Assembly (NCBI RefSeq): GCF_900096765.1
Contig: NZ_LT615228.1
Location: 254,669 to 318,668, forward strand
Direction: 5' to 3'
Length of the DNA stretch: 64,000 nucleotides
DNA from: Polynucleobacter necessarius
Lineage (GTDB): Bacteria > Pseudomonadota > Gammaproteobacteria > Burkholderiales > Burkholderiaceae
Position numbers and translations under genes: made by a program. The notes under the pieces were generated by a model. That model saw only the letters and a program-made list of their open reading frames with translations, ran no database searches and had not been told where the DNA came from. Of the stretch, positions 45,185 through 54,600 are shown in pieces; the stretch's first letter is position 1, and every line of letters begins with the position of its first letter.

Positions 45185-45373
45185 ATGTCACAACACGATA
45201 CATTGTTAGCTGCTTTTGAAACATATAAAGCTGAAAACGAAAAGTTTATTGAAAAAGGCATTAAGGCATCTGCAGCACGTGCTCGTAAGGCCTTACAAGA
45301 AATCGCTGGTGCATGTAAAGAGCGCCGTAAAGAAATTACAGCCGCAAAAGAAGCAATGGAAGCTAAGAGGTAA
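45185..45373 (+). CDS. Small charged helical protein, 62 residues
   Basis: MSQHDTLLAAFETYKAENEK and a Lys/Arg/Ala-rich helix (ASAARARKALQEIAGACKER) make a basic all-helical protein with no signal. GGGAGACGAG precedes ATG 45185 and a terminator follows, which supports a real gene. It resembles small histone-like or nucleoid-associated proteins only in composition; I do not recognise the family. Confidence 0.7.
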   Translation: MSQHDTLLAAFETYKAENEKFIEKGIKASAARARKALQEIAGACKERRKEITAAKEAMEAKR

Positions 45374-45392
45374 TTCTTACCCCCAATGATCT

Positions 45393-45423
45393 AAAAGCCT
45401 AGCGTTGATCCGCTGGGCTTTTT
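45393..45423 (+). terminator. Intrinsic terminator of the small helical protein gene
   Basis: AAAAGCCTAGCG pairs with CGCTGGGCTTTT (one G-U pair), loop TTGATC, ending in T residues. Confidence 0.75.
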
Positions 45424-45438
45424 CTTTATGTGGCCTAG

Positions 45439-45728
45439 TTAAACGGTAATACTGAAGAGGGTTAGCTTCATTGCTTGATTGCGTATCGCAACCAAAGACT
45501 GATATTCAGGGCTATAAACCCACAGATCTGCATCTGCTTGCGTGGGGAAGTGAAGTTCCACAAAAGCACTAAAGGCTTTGCAATCGAGTTCCAGTAGAAC
45601 TGGGTCACCTGACCGCGAGCCTGGATGTTGCCTTTGTATAGCTCAACCGTTTGACCAACCTTGTCGCGGTATTGCTCAAAAGCATTTTGATCACGTAATT
45701 CAATTAATCCAATCACTTTGACTGCCAT
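45439..45728 (-). pseudogene. DUF1330 family protein, one frameshift
   Basis: The start KVIGLIELRDQNAFEQYRDK and QTVELYKGNIQARGQVTQFY is DUF1330-like. One G appears lost at TACTGG near 45593; adding it gives WELDCKAFSAFVELHFPTQA and DADLWVYSPEYQSLVAIRNQ to a stop at 45439. As read, the protein runs off-frame and stops at 45468. The family is a dimeric ferredoxin-like fold of unknown activity. Confidence 0.8.
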
Positions 45729-45784
45729 ATATCCTCGCTAGATAGGTCTATGAAAACAGTGTATATCCGCGCTATAGTAAGAGC

Positions 45785-46072
45785 ATGAATTCTGAGCAAT
45801 TTCTACAGATGCTAGAGCAGGAGGGTTTCCCAAAGCCCGTGGAAGTGCATCAGCCTGCCAACAGCCATTTAGATGAGCATAGACATCCATTCGAAGTGAA
45901 AGCTCTTGTGACGAGTGGTCACATTGAGTTATTGGTTGACGGTCAGAAACAGCAGTTTGATGCAGGCGATGTATTTCATTTGGGGTATGAGCAAGCACAT
46001 TGCGAAACTTATGGGCCGCAAGGCGTTTCTTACTTGGCCTCTCGAAAACAATCGAGCTCAACAAAAAACTAA
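45785..46072 (+). CDS. Small cupin-domain protein
   Basis: A 95-residue single beta-barrel. HLDEHRHPFEVKALVTSGHI is cupin motif 1 (His-His...Glu) and DAGDVFHLGYEQAHCETYGP resembles motif 2. Small cupins bind a metal and may act on a small molecule or as sensors. The gap before the next gene is 26 bases in the same direction, so it could be part of the HIBADH transcript. Confidence 0.8.
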   Translation: MNSEQFLQMLEQEGFPKPVEVHQPANSHLDEHRHPFEVKALVTSGHIELLVDGQKQQFDAGDVFHLGYEQAHCETYGPQGVSYLASRKQSSSTKN

Positions 46073-46098
46073 ACGGAACAAAATAAAACAGGATCATC

Positions 46099-46983
46099 AT
46101 GAAAATCGGATTTATTGGTTTGGGTAATATGGGTTTGCCAATGGCACTCAATTTAATTAAAGCAGGACATTCGGTAATTGGATTTGATTTAGTCCAGAGT
46201 CAACTAGATGCTTTTGCAAGTGCTGGTGGTAAGGTTGCTGCTAGTGCAACTGCAGCAGCAAAAGAGCTTGATGTATTAATCACCATGTTGCCTGCTTCTA
46301 AACATGTTGAGGGCTTGTGTTTAGGTGACGCAGGTCTGCTAGCCAATGCTGACCCCAAAACCCTCCTGATTGATTGCTCAACGATTTCTCCTAAGGTGGC
46401 ACAAGCCGTAGCTAATGTGGCCAAAGAAAAAGGCTTTGCCATGATAGACGCACCTGTTTCGGGTGGCACTGCAGGAGCACAAGCGGGAACGCTGACCTTT
46501 ATGGTGGGTGGAGATGCCCAAGCTGTTGAATGCGCTCGTCCTGTACTCGAGAAAATGGGGAAGAATATTTTTCATGCAGGCGCTAATGGTGCTGGGCAGA
46601 CCGTTAAAGTTTGTAACAACATGCTCTTGGGTATTCAGATGCTGGGCACTTGCGAGGTATTGCGTTTAGGCATTGCAAATGGCCTAGATCCTAAAGTGCT
46701 CTCAGACATCATGTCAAAAAGCTCTGGGCGAAATTGGGCGTTAGAGTTATACAATCCTTGTCCTGGTGTCATGGAAAACGTACCCGCCTCTAAAGGCTAT
46801 GCTGGAGGCTTTGGCGTTGATTTGATGCTCAAAGATATGGGCTTGGCAACAGAAAATGCGCAAGCTTTAGAAACGAGCGTACCTTTGGCTCAATTAGCGC
46901 AACAATTGTACGAGGCTCACAGTAAAGCAGGTAATGGTCAACTGGATTTCTCAAGCGTCTTTAAAATGAAAGACACTCGGTAA
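46099..46983 (+). CDS. 3-hydroxyisobutyrate / 2-hydroxy-3-oxopropionate dehydrogenase family enzyme
   Basis: A 294-residue beta-hydroxyacid dehydrogenase. IGFIGLGNMGLPMALNLIKA is the NAD(P) site, DAPVSGGTAGAQAGTLTFMV the substrate loop, GAGQTVKVCNNMLLGIQM holds the catalytic Lys, and KDMGLATENAQA is the usual C-terminal region. It interconverts a 3-hydroxyacid and its semialdehyde; substrate choice between valine degradation and glycerate metabolism cannot be made from sequence alone. Confidence 0.88.
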   Translation: MKIGFIGLGNMGLPMALNLIKAGHSVIGFDLVQSQLDAFASAGGKVAASATAAAKELDVLITMLPASKHVEGLCLGDAGLLANADPKTLLIDCSTISPKVAQAVANVAKEKGFAMIDAPVSGGTAGAQAGTLTFMVGGDAQAVECARPVLEKMGKNIFHAGANGAGQTVKVCNNMLLGIQMLGTCEVLRLGIANGLDPKVLSDIMSKSSGRNWALELYNPCPGVMENVPASKGYAGGFGVDLMLKDMGLATENAQALETSVPLAQLAQQLYEAHSKAGNGQLDFSSVFKMKDTR

Positions 46984-47014
46984 AGAATTCAAAAACCAAT
47001 CAATAAATAGGGTA

Positions 47015-48076
47015 TTAAGAGACAACTAACGGTTTTTCTTGGCGCTTGCTCATTTGACCAATCACCCTTGCGCCTAAAAAGTGATGTTGGTTGAAGATAT
47101 CCAATACTTCTCTAACGCAATCAGGGCTACACGAGACAAGTAAGCCACCGCTAGTTTGAGGATCGGTTAGTAGGGCGCGTTGGGCTGCGGTAAATTGAGC
47201 CGATAGACCAACATCATCACCATAACTTTGCCAATTGCGATCTGAAGCTCCCGTAATAATTCCTTCGTCAGCTAAGGTTTGCACATTAGAGAGTAGGGGG
47301 ACTTGACTCCAGTCAATGTGTGCTGTGCAGTTTGATCCTCTGGCGAGTTCTAAAGTGTGACCAGCCAAACCAAAACCGGTGACATCAGTTAAAGCATGTA
47401 CACCTGACAGCTTTGCTAAATCTGGACCTGCAGAATTGAGTTTAGTGGTATTCGAAATCATTTCCCGATAACCATCAGGGCCGAGTATGTCTTTTTTCAA
47501 AGCCGCAGATAGAATGCCGACACCTAATGGCTTGCCCAGAATCAGAACATCACCCGGTTTGGCGCTGGCGTTGCTTTTGACACGTTTCGGATCAACGATA
47601 CCAATAGCTACCAATCCATAAATTGGTTCTACAGAATCAATCGTGTGGCCGCCTGCAATCGGAATGCCGGCGCCACGACAAGCCTCTGCACCACCTTCCA
47701 GGATACGTGCAATAGTTTTATTTGATAAGACTTTAATCGGCATCCCAACTAGGGCAAGTGCAAATAGAGGAGTGCCACCCATGGCATAGATATCGCTGAT
47801 GGCGTTCGTAGCGGCAATCTTTCCAAAATCAAACGGATCATCTACGATGGGCATAAAAAAATCAGTGGTAGCCACAATCGCTTGTGAGTCATTAATTTGG
47901 TACACCGCTGCATCATCAGAGGTTTCAATGCCGATGAGCAATTCTTTTGGAAAGGGTAGTTGCGGTACGTTTTTCAGAATCTCAGAAAGCACGCCCGGAG
48001 CAATTTTGCAACCGCAACCTCCGCCATGGGATAGGGAAGTGAGGCGTGGTTCAGTCATGATCGGTTCTGTATTCAT
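47015..48076 (-). CDS. selD: Selenide, water dikinase
   Basis: A 353-residue enzyme that makes selenophosphate from selenide and ATP. The active-site loop GGGCGCK has Cys21 and Cys23, so this is the Cys form with no selenocysteine. Other motifs are ETSDDAAVYQI, TTDFFMPIVDDPFDFGKIAA and HALTDVTGFGLAGHTLELAR. ATG 48058 is an alternative start. It follows the TlpA gene with almost no gap. With no Sec-type formate dehydrogenase here, its product may serve tRNA selenouridine. Confidence 0.93.
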   Translation of the reverse strand: MNTEPIMTEPRLTSLSHGGGCGCKIAPGVLSEILKNVPQLPFPKELLIGIETSDDAAVYQINDSQAIVATTDFFMPIVDDPFDFGKIAATNAISDIYAMGGTPLFALALVGMPIKVLSNKTIARILEGGAEACRGAGIPIAGGHTIDSVEPIYGLVAIGIVDPKRVKSNASAKPGDVLILGKPLGVGILSAALKKDILGPDGYREMISNTTKLNSAGPDLAKLSGVHALTDVTGFGLAGHTLELARGSNCTAHIDWSQVPLLSNVQTLADEGIITGASDRNWQSYGDDVGLSAQFTAAQRALLTDPQTSGGLLVSCSPDCVREVLDIFNQHHFLGARVIGQMSKRQEKPLVVS

Positions 48077-48077
48077 A

Positions 48078-48626
48078 TTATTGGCGTAAAAGTGCTTCTA
48101 CTTTACCTTTAACTTCATCGCTATCCACATTATCGATCGCCCCAATCCAGACACCCTCAATTTTTCCAGTTTTACCAACCAGGAAGGTCGTGGGGATGCC
48201 GCGAGCATGCCAGGTTTTATAAGTAATACTGTTGCGATCGAGCAGAATTTCAATGCCATTTTCAGGCAGACCATTACCTCTGAGAAATTGAATGATGCGC
48301 GGCTTCATTTCCGCAAGATTGACTGCTAGAACAATAAGCCCTTTGCTACGATAGTTTTCTTGGAGTTGGGTGAGCTCTTCAAATTCTTCACGACAGGGTT
48401 CGCACCAGCTAGCCCAAAAATTAACAACGATGACTTTGCCTTTAAAGTCGGTAATGTTCACGGTTTTGCCAGATAGGTTCTGAAGCTGCAGAGTGGGGGC
48501 CTGAGTTAACCCCACTTGCGTCGCTGGTCGCCATTGTGCAAAAGCGCTTTGATTGCCAAGTAGAGCAAAGACAAAAGCCAGCGCTAGAAAATTATTAAGA
48601 GCTGGCTTAATCCGCATCAGAGTCAA
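48078..48626 (-). CDS. TlpA-family thiol-disulfide oxidoreductase
   Basis: A 182-residue exported thioredoxin-like protein. A signal peptide ends around SAFAQWRP; VVNFWASWCEPCREEFEELT has the CxxC redox centre (Cys-Glu-Pro-Cys), and RGIPTTFLVGKTGKIEGV gives the cis-Pro. It is likely to reduce periplasmic disulfides, for example for cytochrome maturation. It lies 8 bases after the transglutaminase gene, forming a three-gene minus-strand run with selD. Confidence 0.9.
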   Translation of the reverse strand: MTLMRIKPALNNFLALAFVFALLGNQSAFAQWRPATQVGLTQAPTLQLQNLSGKTVNITDFKGKVIVVNFWASWCEPCREEFEELTQLQENYRSKGLIVLAVNLAEMKPRIIQFLRGNGLPENGIEILLDRNSITYKTWHARGIPTTFLVGKTGKIEGVWIGAIDNVDSDEVKGKVEALLRQ

Positions 48627-48634
48627 TTTATCGA

Positions 48635-49735
48635 TTAGCCGATAAGGCGGCTGGTAATTTTGTACTTGAAATGATCGGGATCTAATGCATCAAAACGTCC
48701 TTCGGCATTCTCAGCTTGTGGGTACATCAAGAAAGGAATGTCACCTTTCTTGCCTAGCTTAGATCCTGGTAGGGCAATATCGTGATCATAGTTATAAGCC
48801 ATCCAGTTCATTTCCCAATTGCCAAATAGGTAATCACGAATCGCTAACACTTTAGGATCGTTGACTGCCAGGCCACCAGTTTCTTCTAGGATGACCTTGC
48901 GAACGTCGGCGGGATCTACTGGAACCCAGCCAAAACCAGAGGCATAAAACTCGGCACGGCAGTGCTGCGCCTTAGTGATATCACCAGATTTACCTAAGCT
49001 CTTATAGCCGCGGGCAGAATCGGCGATTCGAATACCGTAGACATCCCGCGCTGGAATACCAGCAGATCTGGCTAATGCTACAAATACCGCATTGATATCC
49101 GCGCATTTACCACCAAGATTATTCGTCTCAAGCATCAACTTCACGTCACCTTGCCCACATCCGCGCGTCTTAGGGTCGCGGTGAGTGTTACCCACCACCC
49201 AGTTGTAGATAGCTTTTGCTTTTTCTACATCGCTTGCATTCGCAGGAAGATTAGCAAGACACTCTTGTGCTTTGGTTTTCACAATGCCATCAGTTGGTAG
49301 ATACTGGGTTGCACGAGTCCAAAATTGTTGCTCTTGCTTAGATAGTTTCAAGGCAGGATTTGGGCTGGACATCTCTAGATTGCGATTTTGTGTGCTCACT
49401 AACATTGATACTTTGACGGTATGGTTAGTGGCTGACTTGTCCCATTTTGTCCAGAGCATGCGCGCTTGTTTATCGGGCGTTTCATAGATTTGATTCACCG
49501 CTTTGGGATCGCTTGCTTCTGGTCTGATTGCTAATGTGCGGAAATAATCGGTATTTAAAATGAGTGGTAACGGAATCCAAGTTTCAGCAGCACCGTTTGG
49601 GGAATCTAAATTAATCTCCGTCACGATTTCATAGGTAGTCCAGTTGGGTGCTGATTGTGCAAATACAGGGCCAAAAGCTGGCAATGCAAAAGCACCGGCA
49701 ATCGTTTTCAGGGCGGAGCGTCGTGATGTAGTCAT
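48635..49735 (-). CDS. Transglutaminase-like domain protein, exported
   Basis: A 366-residue protein with a Tat-like signal (SRRSALKTIAGAFALPAFG). The transglutaminase core shows Cys in NNLGGKCADINAVFVALARS, His in AQHCRAEFYASGFGWVPVDP and the Asp of that same segment. Such domains may be peptidases or peptide-crosslinking enzymes of the envelope. The gene is complete. Confidence 0.85.
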   Translation of the reverse strand: MTTSRRSALKTIAGAFALPAFGPVFAQSAPNWTTYEIVTEINLDSPNGAAETWIPLPLILNTDYFRTLAIRPEASDPKAVNQIYETPDKQARMLWTKWDKSATNHTVKVSMLVSTQNRNLEMSSPNPALKLSKQEQQFWTRATQYLPTDGIVKTKAQECLANLPANASDVEKAKAIYNWVVGNTHRDPKTRGCGQGDVKLMLETNNLGGKCADINAVFVALARSAGIPARDVYGIRIADSARGYKSLGKSGDITKAQHCRAEFYASGFGWVPVDPADVRKVILEETGGLAVNDPKVLAIRDYLFGNWEMNWMAYNYDHDIALPGSKLGKKGDIPFLMYPQAENAEGRFDALDPDHFKYKITSRLIG

Positions 49736-49792
49736 AACTAAGAAAAATGAGATGGGAAAGTGGGTTAATAGAGCCCCATTTTAACGAATCGG

Positions 49793-51076
49793 TTAGTGCT
49801 TGAAGCTTCTTTTAGGTGGGTTTAAACGTTTGGCGGGCGCCTTTTTTGGTGCACCACTAGAGTGAGATCCATTAGGACGAGGCTTTCTCGCTTGTTGATG
49901 TTGCTGGCTGCGCAGTTGAATCGGTTGGGCAACGGCGTTCGGATCTGGCTCAAATCCAGCAATGACTTCTTGCGGTAATTTTTGCTTAATGAGTTTTTCG
50001 ATATCTCTGAGCATTTGGTGTTCATCCACGCAAACTAGAGAGACAGCAACCCCATTAGACCCGGCGCGGCCAGTGCGTCCAATGCGATGCACGTAATCCT
50101 CGGGCACATTCGGTAAGTCATAGTTCACGACATGCGGTAACTGATCAATATCAATGCCACGTGCTGCAATATCAGTTGCTACGAGTGCAGTGAGTATGCC
50201 GGCTTTAAAATCTGCCAGGGCTTTAGTGCGTGCGGTCTGACTCTTATTACCATGAATAGCCATGCTAGTAATGCCATCTTTTTCTAATTGGGTCACTAGC
50301 TTATTGGCACCATGCTTGGTGCGAGTAAAGACGAGTACTTGCTTCCAGTTATTACTCTGAATCAGGCGGGCCAAGAGAGGATGTTTCTTATTTCTATCGA
50401 CCGGGTGGATTAATTGGGCAATGGCCTCATTGGTGCTATTGCTGCGGGCGACTTCAATAAGTTCAGGAGTGTTGAGAAGCCCATCTGCCAAAGCCTTTAT
50501 CTCAGTAGAAAAAGTTGCTGAGAATAATAAGTTTTGCCTTTGCTGAGGCAGGGCAGCCAAAATCTTTTTGATATCACGCAAGAAACCCATGTCGAGCATT
50601 CGATCGGCTTCATCAAGGACGAGTATTTCAATATCGTTGAGTGAAACGCATTTTTGTGACATCAAATCGAGTAAGCGTCCTGGTGTGGCAACCAAAATAT
50701 CTAAGCCGGCAGTAATTGCTTTGATCTGTGGATTAGCGCCGACACCGCCAAAAATAACGGCGGATTTAAGGTCTGTGTATTTTCCATAGGTGACAACGGA
50801 TTCTTGCACTTGCGCAGCAAGCTCTCTGGTCGGAGTCAGAATCAAGACGCGCAATACACGTTTGCTGTGATGGGATTTGGTGCTGCTCAAACGCTGCAAG
50901 ATCGGTAGGGTAAAGCCTGCAGTTTTGCCAGTTCCAGTTTGTGCGGCAGCTAATAAATCACCCCCTTTTAATACGGCGGGAATTGACTTTGCCTGAATGG
51001 GTGTGGGGCTGGTATAGCCCTCTTCAGCAATGGCGCGAAGAATGGGTTCTGATAAACCAAGATCTGTAAATAACAT
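49793..51076 (-). CDS. rhlE: DEAD-box RNA helicase, RhlE type
   Basis: A helicase of about 427 residues from ATG 51076 (the longer frame begins with TTG). [20 protein letters not shown] is the Q-motif region, [12 protein letters not shown] motif [14 protein letters not shown] motif II, LFSATFS motif III, and [10 protein letters not shown] motif VI. A basic tail ([17 protein letters not shown]) follows. RhlE works in ribosome assembly and RNA turnover. The gene is intact. Confidence 0.92.
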   Translation of the reverse strand: MLFTDLGLSEPILRAIAEEGYTSPTPIQAKSIPAVLKGGDLLAAAQTGTGKTAGFTLPILQRLSSTKSHHSKRVLRVLILTPTRELAAQVQESVVTYGKYTDLKSAVIFGGVGANPQIKAITAGLDILVATPGRLLDLMSQKCVSLNDIEILVLDEADRMLDMGFLRDIKKILAALPQQRQNLLFSATFSTEIKALADGLLNTPELIEVARSNSTNEAIAQLIHPVDRNKKHPLLARLIQSNNWKQVLVFTRTKHGANKLVTQLEKDGITSMAIHGNKSQTARTKALADFKAGILTALVATDIAARGIDIDQLPHVVNYDLPNVPEDYVHRIGRTGRAGSNGVAVSLVCVDEHQMLRDIEKLIKQKLPQEVIAGFEPDPNAVAQPIQLRSQQHQQARKPRPNGSHSSGAPKKAPAKRLNPPKRSFKH

Positions 51077-51215
51077 AGGGGCCAATAAAAGTATTGACCC
51101 GTATTCAATGTATTTAAAAAATCGACTATCCCGGTCAATGGGGTAAGCTGCTTTGCAGATGCAATTGCAGTAAGAGGTTCTATTTTAAGTCATCCACTAA
51201 TCAGAACCTAACTTA

Positions 51216-51810
51216 TTAGCCTATGGTGCTCCACAGGTTGGGCACAACGGTATTGGCATAGCCTGAGATAAATGATTTTTCTGCGCCGGTGACGGGATCA
51301 AAGACAGATCGGGAGATTCTGCCGATATTGCCACCATAGACATGAATGCTAATTGAAGTCTGATCGCTTAAGTTGTTCTGAACCACATGAATATCGTGAG
51401 TATTGGGTGATACCGTATCGACATGACCGGGAGGGCAGATGCATGAGTGGCCTGCGCTAAAGCTGCCATCATCTTGTCGATAGAAGGGGATACCTTTTTC
51501 TTCACCACGTAATTGACCAACCATCCCCCAGACAGTGTGATTGTGAATTGGAGTTTTTTTGACCAGGACCCCAAACAAAACTCACGACCGAAAAGCAATC
51601 CAAGGGGTCGGCATAAAGAAGGTATTGTTGGTAGTACTGTGGGTGTGGTTTGGTAAATTCTGCAGGGAGCCAATCATCGACGGCGATTAAATTTTCTAGA
51701 AGCTGCTTGCTTTTGGTGAAAATAATTGCTTCGCTTGGGTTTTGAGCCAGCAAAAGACTCAGCTCTTTGACAAAGGTCAGTAATTTCCCATCAGACATGC
51801 TGTGCTCCAT
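51216..51810 (-). pseudogene. Cysteine dioxygenase family protein, one frameshift
   Basis: The N-terminal half (FVKELSLLLAQNPSEAIIF, KPHPQYYQQYLLYADPLDCF, VVSFVWGPGQK) joins the C-terminal half (TPIHNHTVWGMVGQLRGEE, GHSCICPPGHVDTVSPNTHD, IHVVQNN) if one A is removed from the seven-A run at 51553-51559 (minus strand). The two His of PIHNHTVWG and the later His bind iron in this cupin. The restored length, about 198 residues, is usual. The start is ATG 51810 or 51798. Confidence 0.88.
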
Positions 51811-51815
51811 TGTAT

Positions 51816-52253
51816 CTACTCTTCTGTTGTAAAAATCCCGTCAGGCCAAGCCTTTGGTTTGAGTGTGACGGTATCAACGCACACAATGTGCAATAGTGCA
51901 CTAGCAATGACTTGTAGTTCATCACTATCGGGTGCTTTGCGCTGAGCAGTTTGTTTTACGGAAACTTGTGTGCGGCCCCGATGTTCAATGATTTGATCAA
52001 TATGCAAAATGTCATCTAGACGACCGGGCTTATAGAAGTTCATGGTGAGCTCGCGCACCGGCATCACAATACCCAGTTCATTAATCAGCTTGGTGGGGCT
52101 CAAACCTCTCTGAGCAAGCCACTCTGCGCGACTACGCTCAAATATCTCTAGGTAACGTCCGTGATAAACGAATCCAGCAGCATCAGTATCTGAATAGCAG
52201 ACACGATGAATATAAGGGTGCTTCAGGTGAGCTTGAGCGGGGCTAGTGGTCAT
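51816..52253 (-). CDS. YbgC/FadM-type acyl-CoA thioesterase
   Basis: A 145-residue hot-dog-fold enzyme. YSDTDAAGFVYHGRYLEIFE carries the catalytic Asp with the following His and Tyr, and SRAEWLAQRGLSPTKLINEL is the usual second signature. It hydrolyses acyl-CoA thioesters. The stop is 5 bases from the dioxygenase start, so the two are probably one transcript. Confidence 0.9.
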   Translation of the reverse strand: MTTSPAQAHLKHPYIHRVCYSDTDAAGFVYHGRYLEIFERSRAEWLAQRGLSPTKLINELGIVMPVRELTMNFYKPGRLDDILHIDQIIEHRGRTQVSVKQTAQRKAPDSDELQVIASALLHIVCVDTVTLKPKAWPDGIFTTEE

Positions 52254-52258
52254 AACAT

Positions 52259-52731
52259 TCAGTTTTGTGGTGGCAATATGAGCATCATATTACGATGGGC
52301 AATACCAGCCTCATCATAAGTAGGTCCATTAGTGATAAAGCCCTGTTTTTCATAAAAGGGAATGGCGGTAATCTGGGAGTGCAAGATTAAACGCCGTATT
52401 TCTTTCTGCTGGGCTAAATCAAACTCAAAAGAATGCGCGTGCCAACTCCGCGGCCTCTAAAAGAGGGCAATATAGCCATTCGCCCAATTTGGCCTTCATC
52501 AGATCCCAGTAAAACTAGTCTGCCCGTTCCAATAGCTTTGTCACCTTGGTAGGCAAGCGCATGCCAAGCCAAGTCATCAAATTGATCAATTTCCATATCC
52601 TCGGGCACATCCTGCTCTTGGATAAAGACCTTCTCGCGAATGCGAAAGGCATCATGGTGAGCATGCTCCCAAGAATTAATCAAGATCTCTATGTTTTTCA
52701 ATGGCTTAGAGTGGACTCGTGGGTTAATCAA
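52259..52731 (-). pseudogene. GNAT family N-acetyltransferase, one frameshift
   Basis: EHAHHDAFRIREKVFIQEQD, GTGRLVLLGSDEGQIGRMAI and PSFRGRGVGTRIL (acetyl-CoA loop) are intact. One G seems missing at TTGAGTTTG near 52426; adding it joins LEFDLAQQKEIRRLILHSQI and PFYEKQGFITNGPTYDEAG to a stop at 52259. The whole is 157 residues, similar to ElaA-type acetyltransferases. The substrate is unknown. Confidence 0.82.
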
Positions 52732-52847
52732 TATATATCGCCTTAATTTACCAAATTAGCGATCGTAATTAAATCTGTCGTGGTTACAATAAAACTGACG
52801 CTCCTCTTTGGGGTGCCGTCTCAACCATTATTCATTTAGGAGTTATC

Positions 52848-53429
52848 TTGAAGAAATCTTTACTAGCTAGTTTATTTGTTGCAGTTGGCATTACCTGCGC
52901 AAGTTCTGTTTTTGCTCAAGCCCCTGCAAAAATGTTGCCATTGGCAGCTGATGTAGTTGTGCTTACAGCAACAGTGGATTCTGTGGATGTGAAGAATCGC
53001 ATTGTTGTATTGAAAGATGCTAATGGTAATTTGGCGCAAATGAATGTTGCTAAGTCAGTAAATGATTTAGATAAAGTTAAAAAGGGCGATGTGTTTGCTA
53101 TTGAGCATGCACAGGCGATTGCCGTTGGTTTAACTGCTGCTTCAAAGGGTGCTAAGCCAGGCGTGTCTGGGGTCCGTTCTGTGACTATCGCTGGTAAAGG
53201 TTCTGCTAAGCCATTTGAAGAGACTACAGACACTATTTATGCGACAGTAAAAATTGGAACTATTGATCAAAAAACGCGTATTGTGACTTTCACATTGCCA
53301 AGTGGTGAAAAACAAAAAGTGAAGGTTGATCAATCTGTTCTCGGCCTTGAGAAATTCAAAGCAGGTGACGATGTTATTGTTGAATTCGTTGACGATACAG
53401 CTATTGGCTTCGTTACACCGAAGAAATAG
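52848..53429 (+). CDS. Exported protein of unknown function, 193 residues
   Basis: A secreted protein with a clear signal peptide (KKSLLASLFVAVGITCASSV ending at FAQAP). The mature part contains two similar beta-rich repeats of about 60 residues (TVDSVDVKNRIVVLKDANGN and KIGTIDQKTRIVTFTLPSGE), each followed by a V-D-x-Q/S-V-x-x-L-x-K-x-K-x-GD-like stretch. The internal duplication suggests a small OB- or SH3-like domain pair. TTAGGAG precedes the TTG start at 52848. No named family is recognised. Confidence 0.75.
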   Translation: MKKSLLASLFVAVGITCASSVFAQAPAKMLPLAADVVVLTATVDSVDVKNRIVVLKDANGNLAQMNVAKSVNDLDKVKKGDVFAIEHAQAIAVGLTAASKGAKPGVSGVRSVTIAGKGSAKPFEETTDTIYATVKIGTIDQKTRIVTFTLPSGEKQKVKVDQSVLGLEKFKAGDDVIVEFVDDTAIGFVTPKK

Positions 53430-53445
53430 GTTTTACTGATTTGAT

Positions 53446-53473
53446 AAAAAAGCCCGCAAATGCGGGCTTTTTT
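53446..53473. terminator. Bidirectional terminator between convergent genes
   Basis: AAAAAAGCCCGCA and TGCGGGCTTTTTT make a perfect 13-bp stem around AA. Confidence 0.9.
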
Positions 53474-53492
53474 GTTGAGCATTCAATGAATG

Positions 53493-53717
53493 CTAGGCGC
53501 TTTTAGCCACCATCACATCAGAGGCTTTAATTACTGCCCAAGCCTGATCGCCAACTTTCAGGTTAAGTTCATCTACCGCTTCGTTGGTGATAGAGGCAGT
53601 CACAATGTGTCCCCCACCGATATCGAGTTTTACATGAGAGGTGGTTTGACCCATCTTGAGTTCAACAACTTTTCCGCTCAAGGTGTTACGAGCGCTTAAT
53701 TTCACTTTGAGCTCCAT
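53493..53717 (-). CDS. Molybdopterin/molybdate-binding (Mop/TOBE) protein
   Basis: A 74-residue single TOBE domain: LSARNTLSGKVVELKMGQTT, VTASITNEAVDELNLKVGDQ and AWAVIKASDVMV follow the pattern of small molbindins that store molybdate or tungstate. It lies 8 bases after the second receptor gene in the same direction, completing a tungsten/molybdenum operon of two receptors and a storage protein. Confidence 0.92.
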   Translation of the reverse strand: MELKVKLSARNTLSGKVVELKMGQTTSHVKLDIGGGHIVTASITNEAVDELNLKVGDQAWAVIKASDVMVAKSA

Positions 53718-53725
53718 GGCTTCTC

Positions 53726-54598
53726 CTAGTAGGTATATTGCTTAGCGTATGCAGCATCATTATAAAGAGGCTCTGGATACGTCGACTTTCCATAGTTTCT
53801 AATTATGCTCTGACCCTCGCTAGAGGCTACAAACTGAATAAATTTCACAGCAAGCTCTCGATTTGCGCTTGCGCCGGCAGGGGCAGCAAGAGCATCGTAG
53901 GTATTGACTAAGAATTTATCGCCTCGATACAGAATTTGTAGCTTGGGCGCAATATTCTTCTCTGCAACCCAAGTGCTGCTGTCCGTCATGAAATAGGCAT
54001 TTTCGGAATTAACCCTTTTTAGAGATGCGGTCATAAAGTCATTGGTGACTATGTACCAATTGCCAGTGGGTGTAATCCCGGCTTTTTTCCAGAGATCCAT
54101 TTCTTTTTGATGTGTACCAGATTTATCGCCCCTCGATATGAATTTTGCTTCTGACTTTGCAATCTTGGTATAGGCATCGACTCCGCTGCCGGAGGAGCTG
54201 ACATGCGCTGGGTCGCTCTTGGGTCCGACAATATAAAACTCATTTGAGCCAATTAAAGTTCTATTGCTTGCCCAACCTTCGACAACGGCTTTATTAACGG
54301 CATCGGGAGCATGAACCATGATCATATCCACCTGCTCACTTTTCAGAAGATTGAGTGAGGCGCCACTCCCAGCCTTAATCCAAATTAGGCGAGCACCTTC
54401 CTGTTGATCAAAAGCCTCACCTAGTGCCTGCAGGAGGCCGAGCTCGCCAGGGCTACCTGTCGCTAAGGTGAAACTTTGTTTACCTTTGCCATAGATTGCC
54501 TCGGGTGTTATCGGATTATTTTGTGCCATCACCACTTGGGTTCCAATGCTTGTCATTAGACCGAACAGTAGGGTGCGAAACACTTGAATTGACGACAT
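53726..54598 (-). CDS. TupA-like periplasmic receptor (paralogue)
   Basis: A 290-residue exported solute-binding protein. FTLATGSPGELGLLQALGEA and KFISRGDKSGTHQKEMDLWK resemble TupA, with AGSGASLNLLKSEQVDMIMV as the ligand-binding start. It shares the FISRGDKSGTH signature with the gene just upstream, so the two are probably paralogues with different or overlapping oxyanion affinity. The start is 2 bases after that gene's end. Confidence 0.8.
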   Translation of the reverse strand: MSSIQVFRTLLFGLMTSIGTQVVMAQNNPITPEAIYGKGKQSFTLATGSPGELGLLQALGEAFDQQEGARLIWIKAGSGASLNLLKSEQVDMIMVHAPDAVNKAVVEGWASNRTLIGSNEFYIVGPKSDPAHVSSSGSGVDAYTKIAKSEAKFISRGDKSGTHQKEMDLWKKAGITPTGNWYIVTNDFMTASLKRVNSENAYFMTDSSTWVAEKNIAPKLQILYRGDKFLVNTYDALAAPAGASANRELAVKFIQFVASSEGQSIIRNYGKSTYPEPLYNDAAYAKQYTY

Positions 54599-54600
54599 GA

